Shown here: piece by piece, positions 57,380-64,000 of the stretch
Layout of the letters: the number at the start of each line of letters is the position of its first letter
Position numbering within the stretch: position 1 is the first letter of the stretch
NCBI GenBank assembly: GCA_030522415.1
Contig: CM060127.1
Coordinates: 6,559,207 to 6,623,206, forward strand
DNA: 64,000 bases
Reading direction: 5' to 3'
DNA from: Channallabes apus
Lineage: Eukaryota > Chordata > Actinopteri > Siluriformes > Clariidae
Program-made: the position numbers and the translations under genes
Notes under the pieces: generated by a model
Database searches by the model: none
What the model was told of the DNA's origin: nothing
The model's input: only the letters and a program-made list of their open reading frames with translations

Positions 57380-58757
57380 CAGAGATGAAGATGGCGGCTT
57401 AACGGACTATTCGTGGTAAGTGATGTTTTATTTTATAAAATGTGTTCGGGGTAGTTTACAGTTTATTTCCCAGTTTAGTTTTTTATTGGCCGTTTTAAAT
57501 ATCACTGGCAGCACCAGCAGCGGTCAGATGTGACTTTAGAGAACTTAATGTTCTGTTTACCAAGTCTGGAGTTAATATTACAGCTTACTGTCAGTGTCAC
57601 ACACTCACAATGTCACTCCACTTTAACTCAAAAACATGCTCAAGCTTCGACAATACTATTAATGTCCCTGTTACAAAAGCTGCACTACCCGATGAAGAGT
57701 GTTTGTGTTCTCTGTAAATACTGAGAGAATCTCACCGCGTGTTGTCTGGATAAATTCAGCGCTTATTTATTCTCTGGTTAAGAGTTAATCTGCAGGTTAT
57801 TTCTGTGACTGTAATATAATGTGATGCAGTTGATGAGGGACACAGACTGAGGGTAGCTGTACAGGAGCTAGTAACGCTCATAACCCGGTTTATATTTTAT
57901 ACACTTTGGCCGTGACTTTCCGCGGAAGCGCGAGCGCTTAGTTAACGAGCTGAACAACAACACTGAAGTGTTTATCAGTTAGGAGGAGGAGGGGGTGGTG
58001 TGTGTGTGAGGGGCTTCAATAAGTTATAGTTTGGCTTCAGGGATGAACTAATGCTCATATACGAGTGTTATATCGCTTAACTTATTTGTATGAGAAGCGC
58101 ATTAAGTAAATTCTCTGTTAATTTAATTCAGACGATAATACAGACAGTCACTGGTTAACACTAACACTGTTCACTGGTTAACATTAGCACAGGCAGTTTA
58201 TTTACATTACAGAATCCCCAAAACAGTACTTTACACACTCTGTGGAAAATAGGTTTATTAATTTATATTATTTTTATTAGAACTATATGTACTGTGAAGT
58301 TTATTTGTCTTTGTCTTGACTAAATTCTCCTGTTGTCTTTAAGCAGAGCTCCGCTGTGGAGGATTGGGGGGTCAGACGGCTGACGGCTGGACTTTTGGAG
58401 CTACAGGACTGGAGGAGCCTGAACAAGCTGTTGAGGGAGCTGTAGGAGGGATGACATCACAGTCCGACAGCTTTAGAATGATGTTTGATCTGGTCTACTG
58501 TATATTCTGAACATAGAACTGCAAAATGTCTGATACAGTACTTTGGGGGAAACAAAGACTACAACTGTTCCATGTTTAATAGTTTTGATATTTGAAAAAT
58601 TAATATTTTAATGTAAAAGGACTATAGATAGAGACTTATAAGCAGCTGGTGTATCCGGGTAGTTTAATGAACTTTAAGCAAAAAGACAACATGTATTCAT
58701 CTGTTTTATACTGTTTTAACTTTGACTAGTTTTGGAAGAATAAATTGAATTGTTAAA
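57380..58757 (+). ncRNA. Candidate two-exon noncoding transcript
   Basis: GAAGATGGCGGC at 57388, a YY1-type initiator motif, is followed by a GTAAGTGATG donor at about 57415. A T-rich tract with AG at about 58347-58348 could be the acceptor of a second exon (AGCTCCGCTGTGGAGG start) ending after AATAAA at 58739. Neither exon has a long open frame; the ATG at the YY1 motif meets a stop after four codons. Purely sequence-based. Confidence 0.35.
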
Positions 58758-60183
58758 GTCATGTTTGAGTGTTTTAATTTTGGGGGATTGTTTGGGTATT
58801 TAAAAATTGTTTAATTGAACCAACAACTTCAATGGGCAAAAAAATGGGACTCAACTTTGTTTTAAATAGTCAAAGAGTTGGGCTGAAAATAATAATAATT
58901 ATTGATCATAGAAACAAATGAAACCAGTTAAACACTTGATTATATGTATTTGTGTTTGTGATTATGTGACCCATAATAATTTTTTCTCAGTATAAATAAA
59001 TGTTTTGGGTTTTAAGAACTCCAAAAGAGCAACGACAAACTTGGTATACTCCATTGAGGTTTCTCACCTTCCACTCCTGAGTAGGACATGGTGTTAATTG
59101 CTCTGTGTGTGTGTGTGTGTGTGTGTGTGTTTTTGGCGGGGGGATGGGTGTGTGTGTTTTCGGCTGTTCAGCAGTTCTAAACACAAGCACAGTTTTTGTC
59201 CTTAACTAAAATACTTCAATACGTTAATAATGAATTTATTTTGCTGAATAAGGTAATAAGCGATGTTTAAACCAAACCAGTAAGTTAAGTAAGTGTTCCA
59301 TACATTAAAGTACTGTGTATAACCAAGTGCCCTAGCAAACACAGTTATAGTTTACAGTACAAACAGAGTGTGTGCGCTGGGGGGATTGGAAGGTGAGTGA
59401 GAATACTCATTTACAAGACAAAAGACGGTCAGAGCCAGGGCCGTTCTAGACCAGACAACACGGGGTGGGGGGAGGGGGGGCGCAGTCAGAAATTTCAAGG
59501 GGGCATCATGTTCGAGCACTGTTTTTCCCTAGGCTTACTGTATAGTAACAGTATTGTATTTGCTTAATTGTGTTGAGGCACGCAAACCCCCTGACCACAA
59601 TAAGGTGGCAATCCCTCAGTGGGAAACTAAAAAATAAAAATATATATAACTATATAATAAAATATCCTTAATCCAGATTTTATCAATCAATGACGTAACA
59701 TTTATCTAAGCTGGATGGTCAAATTCTCAAACGTTTAACCTAAAGTAAGACTTAACACACTATAACTAAAATATTTACAAAACTGAAAGGTTGTCTTATG
59801 AATAATAAAAATACAAACTAAATTAAAACAGATGGGCTGTTGAACAGATCATAATATGTTTTATGTTTTCTGATTATAAATGATATATGGGTTGATTTTA
59901 GAAAGGCTAAATGAAATAGCTAGTTTTTGGTCATGTCAGTCCAGTAACTATACTATGTAAAAGTAATTATAATATGAATTAATTAAGGGCAGGACCTAAC
60001 CTAATGTTAATAATTTACACCATGATAACATTAGTATTCATGTTTTTGTATATATTTTAAAATGTTCAAATGAACGTTTCAGAGTATATAATTTGTCGTG
60101 TCATCTGTGATTGAGACCCATGAGTTAAATTGAAATATTTTTTATAGGTAGTAAGCCAGGTTTTAGTAACCTTGGATAAATCA
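58758..60183. other. AT-rich intergenic sequence
   Basis: Contains a (GT)n run (about 59105-59131) and a G-rich run (GGGGTGGGGGGAGGGGGGG, about 59462-59480) that could form a G-quadruplex. No gene seen. Confidence 0.45.
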
Positions 60184-61305
60184 GCATGAAAGCCCTCTCT
60201 CGCGCACGCGCTCTCACGCTATCTCTCGCACTCATACACACACACACACACACACTGTACACACACAGACACACACAAATAACACATGAAATCGCGTAAA
60301 ACCAAATGAAACTAGGGTAAAAAATATGAGCAGTAAAAATACAGTAGTATCCTGTAGGTGATTCCTGTCCTGTGATAACAGGCACTAACACTCTAGAACT
60401 CTTAGTTCTGTTTTCAAGTGTGAATGTTTATGGGGATTAAATCTGTCTCTGCTGCTGCATCTATTCACCGTTGTGATAAGTGATTTATGCCCCATCAGAT
60501 CTTTGATGTGGGACATTATGCTGGTTAAATGACTAAAGACACACTGATCCGTATGGACAGATATTTGTTCCAGATATTATGCGCCATTAATCAATTTGTT
60601 ATGCCAATTTGACTATCAGCGAAAACATCAAAAATATAACGAAAACAAACCCAAGTAGAAGTTAAATTTTAAGCTTTACTTTCAAATTCAAATTTGATTT
60701 GTCACATACACAGCACGATATGCAGTAAAATGCTTTGGGTGCTTTAGGTGAGGCTCAAACTCGGCATTGCTTCACCTGGACCGCTTTATAAGTATCACGC
60801 GCTAACCGATTGCGCCACGGGAGCCACACGGAAGTTGGTCTTGTCAGAGTATCCTCTCTCTCTCGCGCACACACACACGCATACACACACACACACACAC
60901 ACACAAACATGAAATTGCGTAAAACCAAACGGAATATAAGCAGTAAAAAAAAATCAGTAAAATACATTAGTATAACAGGCGCTAACCCTCTGGAACTTTT
61001 TTACTATTGTTTCCAAGTGTTTATGGGGATTTAATGTGTCTCTGCTGCCGCATCCATTCACAGTTGTGATAAGTGATTAATGTCTCATCAGATTTTTTGA
61101 CGGGGGAGCATTATGCATGATTAAATGACTAAAGAAATACTGATCCATATGGGCAGATATTTATTCCAGGTTGCATGCGCCATTAATTGCCTTTCTTATG
61201 CCACTTGTAGACTATCAGTGAAAAAAAAAAATCAGCGAAAACATCATCAAAAATATAACGAAAACAAACCCAAGCAGACATTACATTTTGAGCTTTACTT
61301 TGCAG
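60184..61305. repeat. Tandem duplication of about 470 bp, units split by a repeat
   Basis: Unit 1 is about 60184-60680 and unit 2 about 60840-61305. Both start with CTCTCGCGCAC and (CA)n, share TTTATGGGGATT and ATAACGAAAACAAACCCAAG, and end GAGCTTTACTTT or AAGCTTTACTTT. Between them lies 60681-60839 with a CACATACACAGCACGATATG repeat and a tRNA pseudogene. Confidence 0.8.
60741..60824 (-). pseudogene. tRNA-Ile(UAU) pseudogene with intron
   Basis: Minus strand: GCTCCCGTGGCGCAATCGG begins the tRNA, then D arm TTAGCGCG and anticodon region TACTTATAA, with an intron-like insert of about 20 nt before GCAATGCCGAG. The T arm is shortened (TTTGAGCCTCACCT, about 8 nt missing) and the acceptor end AAAGC no longer pairs fully. 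The A box and much of the body match the known intron-containing tRNA-Ile(UAU) type; it is not functional. Confidence 0.6.
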
Positions 61306-61883
61306 CAAAATATTATCTATCAGTATATTAAATGGAACGAGGTAAAATACACCGTAATATAAAATACTGTACATAGCCCGCGTTTTTATTCCGTACCTAC
61401 AATGATCGGTATAGACAAATTACAGCCGCTACCGTGTCTTTAAGGATCATTTCAGGATGTCTTAAAAAATATTTCACTAACTAATTTTATTAATACATTA
61501 TTAAATAATAAATAGCATAATCATCATGGGTTGTGTATTGAGTGATTTAACAAATCTGTTTTATTAATCGGTTTGTTGTTGTTGTTTTTTCATCTATTTA
61601 TGAAACTATGTTGACAATGCAAGAATTGTCTGTATATTAAAGATACGGTATTGGGTTCCCTGGACACTGCAGTTAACTGTGCCAGTCAATGCTCCATCTG
61701 GCGGAATTATACGGCATTGCAACCATCTTTTTATAAATCGCATGGGGGCGTTTATGGGGCGGGGCATCGTTAACTGCGTCATCGCGGGGGATCACATTTC
61801 GTGCACGAAGCCTGCATTAACCCTTCATGGACCTGCCATGGAGCCGTCATGCTCCAGGCGGCTGTTTGACGTGGCTCCCACTG

Positions 61884-62371
61884 TACACATCTGTTTACGC
61901 CACTGGACTCCTCACAGTTAATCATATGACAGCTGTATAAGCCGGTTACGGGACTCATTATGGTTGAACTGTACATTGTGCGCTGAATAATAAATGTTCT
62001 GTTGTTATGTCTTCAATCATTGTAATTTGACATTTTTTTTGTTTGTTTGCTGTTTTTTAATAGCAAAATTAAAACAGAAAAAAAATAAAAAAAAATAAAT
62101 AAAACTTGAACGTGCAATCAAATCAACTCTCTCTAGCGCTCCCGGATCGAACCAGTGATTTCCGGATGATAGAGTGAGCACTTTACCACTGCGCCACTGG
62201 GAGGCCCGTATATTTTTTTATAGTCTCCGACAATATTGGGTGATTTTCAAGTGCTCTAAAAGCTCATTCCTGCTAATCCTCTGCTAACCTTTAAGTTTGA
62301 ACAGAAAATAATAGTAGGCTGGTAGAAACGTTATTTTTCATATAACTTAAACGGCTGAATGAAGTTAAATA
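61884..62371. other. Intergenic sequence with A-rich run
   Basis: AATAAT/AATAAA near 61987, an A-rich run at about 62070-62105, then a tRNA-like stretch. No gene seen. Confidence 0.4.
62137..62207 (-). repeat. tRNA-like SINE head
   Basis: Minus strand GGGCCTCCCAGTGGCGCAGT with A box TGGCGCAGTGGTAAAG and perfect B box GGTTCGATCC, followed by CGGGAGCGC. The ends pair only roughly (CCTCCC with GGGAGC). Length 71 bp fits a tRNA pseudogene or the head of a SINE. Confidence 0.55.
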
Positions 62372-62545
62372 CAGGTCCTTCTCAAAAAATTAGCATATTG
62401 TGATGAAGTTCATTATTTCCTGTAATATACTGATAAACATTAGACTTTCATATATTTTAGATTCATTACACACAAACTGAAGTTGTTCAAGCCTTTTATT
62501 GTTTTAATATTGATGATTGTGGCATACCGCTCATGAAAACCCAAA
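62372..62545 (+). repeat. DNA transposon end fragment
   Basis: ACAGGTCCTTCTCAAAAAAT followed by TAGCATATTGTGATGAAGTT is the terminal sequence of a common fish DNA transposon as far as I recall. Only the first 170 bp are present, ending at ATGAAAACCCAAAAT. No transposase and no second end. Confidence 0.55.
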
Positions 62546-62559
62546 ATCCCTATGATGTA

Positions 62560-62962
62560 CTCACTGTTACTCAGAAAATAAGGCCCAGGTTTAATTCATT
62601 TGAAGTGCTTATCATTAATGTTGCACTCAATGAAATACGTAATAAACCCTTGTTATATTTTACCCTGGCAGACCCCCAGGGCCATATGTCGATTTTCTTA
62701 AAGAATTTGGGCATCTGGTAACAAACCTATTGGTTAACTCTGACACAGTGTTGATAGTAGGAGACTTTTTAACATTCATGTACAGTAGATGATGCTAACG
62801 ACGCTTTAGCACTCACATTTATGGATTTACTAAATTCCTTTGGGGTTAAACAAAATATAATTGGAGCAACTCACCGCTTTAATCATACGCTAGATTTAAT
62901 TATATCCCATGGTATAGATGTCTTTAATATAGAGATCATACCTCAAAGTGACAAACAACTAA
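62560..62962 (+). pseudogene. L2 endonuclease fragment
   Basis: Frames carry PLVIFYPGRPPGPY-like sequence (near 62650), then VGDF (near 62758) and THRFNHTLDLIISHGIDVF (near 62870), the endonuclease domain of an L2-like ORF2 with stops and frame changes. It resembles 27640-27900 but is clearly diverged. It ends abruptly just before the next ORF1. Confidence 0.7.
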
Positions 62963-62987
62963 AATTCCGACACAGAGGTACGTTATC

Positions 62988-63893
62988 ATGTCTACCGTTC
63001 AGCTTGTTCAGTGTGTAGAGTGCAGGATGTTTAGACATTCTTCCTCCGTCATTAGTGATAATTTTATTTGTGATAGGTGTGTGTTAGTGAGCACTCTGAC
63101 GGAGAAGATATCAGCGTTAGAGGAGCGCATCCAGACTTTACAGAGTGTTAGACAGTGTGAGAGCAGCGTTATTCCTGTAGCGGACAGTCTGGGTGCCACA
63201 GGCGGAGATAAACAGCCCCCGACTCCGGCATTAGAGCCCTCACAGCGGGGCGAGTGGGTGACGACTCGGCGGCATACTCGTTCAGCCAAAGCTAACGCTA
63301 AGGCTAGCCCACCGGAGCACACCTCCTCTGCGCGTCACGTGTCCAACAGGTTCGCTCTCCTCAGTGATGCACCCGCTGAGAAACCTGAAAGAGCTCTGGT
63401 TATAGGAGACTCTATACTGAGGCACGTGACATTAGCTAGACCTTTAGGGGCGCCAGCGGCAGTGGTTAGGTGTATCCCGGGAGCCAGAGCACCGGACATA
63501 GCAGGTAATCTTAGGGCTCTAGGACAGCATAGGTTCTCTAAGATAGTGGTACATGCTGGAGCTAATGATATACGCCTTCGTCAGTCAGAGGTTAGTAAGA
63601 GTAACTTTACAGAGGTGTTTAAATTAGCGAAGGCGATGTCCGATGAAGTAATATGCTCTGGTCCCATCCCAATGAGACGTGGCGACATAGCTTACAGCAG
63701 GTTATGGTCGCTGAACCGCTGGATGTCCAGGTGGTGCTCCAAAAATAATGTGGGCTACATAGATAATTGGAAGACCTTTGAGGGCAAAGCTGGCCTGTTA
63801 GGGCGGGACGGTGTCCATCCCACTCGGGAAGGTGCTGCTCTCATTTCCTGTAGTATAGCTCATAGTCTCAGTAGAGGTCTAGTTAATCGGTGA
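62988..63893 (+). CDS. L2-type LINE ORF1 with zinc finger, coiled coil and SGNH esterase
   Basis: 301 aa, uninterrupted. An N-terminal Cys pair arrangement (CVECRMF, CDRC, residues 9-31) looks like a small zinc finger. A short coiled coil follows (TEKISALEERIQTLQS, 37-52), then a Pro/Ser-rich linker. Residues about 137-300 are an SGNH hydrolase: VIGDSILRH (Ser), VRCIPGARAPDI (Gly block), VVHAGANDIR (Asn) and GRDGVHPTREG (Asp, His). CR1/L2 ORF1 proteins of fish have this layout; the protein binds RNA and has esterase activity. ORF2 would follow beyond the window. All catalytic residues are present, so it could be from an intact element. Confidence 0.9.
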   Translation: MSTVQLVQCVECRMFRHSSSVISDNFICDRCVLVSTLTEKISALEERIQTLQSVRQCESSVIPVADSLGATGGDKQPPTPALEPSQRGEWVTTRRHTRSAKANAKASPPEHTSSARHVSNRFALLSDAPAEKPERALVIGDSILRHVTLARPLGAPAAVVRCIPGARAPDIAGNLRALGQHRFSKIVVHAGANDIRLRQSEVSKSNFTEVFKLAKAMSDEVICSGPIPMRRGDIAYSRLWSLNRWMSRWCSKNNVGYIDNWKTFEGKAGLLGRDGVHPTREGAALISCSIAHSLSRGLVNR

Positions 63894-64000
63894 CAATCCA
63901 GAGCCCAGGCCAGGGAGCAGACAGACAGGCTAAACCAACCGTCTGCTAGCTGCATAGAGTCGTCACTCAGGGTTCACCTTATTGAGACTGTGTCTGTTCC
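63894..64000 (+). other. Sequence after L2 ORF1
   Basis: Spacer of the L2 element leading out of the window; ORF2 is not reached. Confidence 0.5.

Larger units (their letters stand above)
57106..61883. mobile_element. Possible TA-flanked element with diverged inverted ends
   Basis: CAGTGGGAGCCACG at 57106 and its complement ending 61883 both abut TA. The first 26 bp agree in 24 positions, and weaker similarity in the same order continues for about 200 bp (GATCCCCC / AATCCCCC, AAACGCCC, CAGATGG / TAGATGG). It contains no transposase. It may be a large nonautonomous Tc1-like unit or two separate insertions in opposite orientation. Confidence 0.4.

Overview
The window is eukaryotic and looks like a teleost fish genome. 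It holds an intact fish-type olfactory receptor gene, fish-type L2, BEL/Pao, DIRS, sushi-like Ty3/gypsy, piggyBac and Tc1 elements, tRNA-derived SINEs and many CA/TA microsatellites. An otophysan such as a catfish is plausible, but that is inference. Almost all coding sequence belongs to transposable elements, most of them broken and many inserted into each other. The only clear host protein gene is the olfactory receptor at 35722-36666.

Layout. 1-561 is the 3' end (chromodomain and LTR) of a sushi-like retrotransposon inserted in L2 3'UTR sequence. 1147-6265 is a nearly coding-free retroviral shell: two LTRs, a proline-tRNA-type primer site and tandem repeats. 8677-10297 is a complete Tc1 element whose transposase is broken by one base. 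12030-12573 is a weak hAT-like fossil. 13711-14019 is a short retroposon with target-site duplications (TSDs). 14139-16426 is an endogenous-retrovirus pol fossil split by a solo LTR. 16600-20663 is a second endogenous retrovirus (gag end to integrase start) carrying a SINE. 20667-23276 is a 5'-truncated chromodomain gypsy element with its LTR. A BEL/Pao element (23277-34363, TSD CCACC) is inserted at that LTR, and it contains a 5'-truncated L2 (27549-31191, TSD TTGAAAATT). 34591-35575 is an inverted copy of a palindromic DNA transposon.

The olfactory receptor gene follows. An old minus-strand gypsy integrase (38834-45175) is then split by a full-length sushi-like element (39089-44242, 381-bp LTRs with no difference seen, TSD CCAGT). 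This element is the best preserved in the window: gag, a -1 frameshift signal, and an open pro-RT-RNaseH-IN-chromodomain frame. A degenerate DIRS element with inverted terminal repeats lies at 45177-49500. A piggyBac element (50128-56167, TTAA flanks) has a two-exon transposase; a Tc1 deletion derivative sits in its intron and a PIF/Harbinger-like element (53733-55536) behind its coding region.

From 56757 on there is a GC-rich minisatellite, then an unassigned 57106-61883 interval bounded by inverted CAGTGGGAGCCACG ends next to TA. It contains a possible two-exon noncoding transcript, a tandem duplication and an intron-bearing tRNA-Ile(UAU) pseudogene. The right edge holds L2 sequence including an intact ORF1 with an esterase domain (62988-63893).

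Insertion order can be read from the nesting: chromodomain gypsy before BEL before L2; minus-strand gypsy before the sushi-like element; piggyBac before its Tc1 and Harbinger-like passengers. I found no CRISPR array, no bacterial-type operon and no evident new multi-gene system. The most informative signals are the self-priming and frameshift signals of the sushi-like element, the intron-bearing piggyBac, several palindromes and the unassigned 57-62 kb interval.
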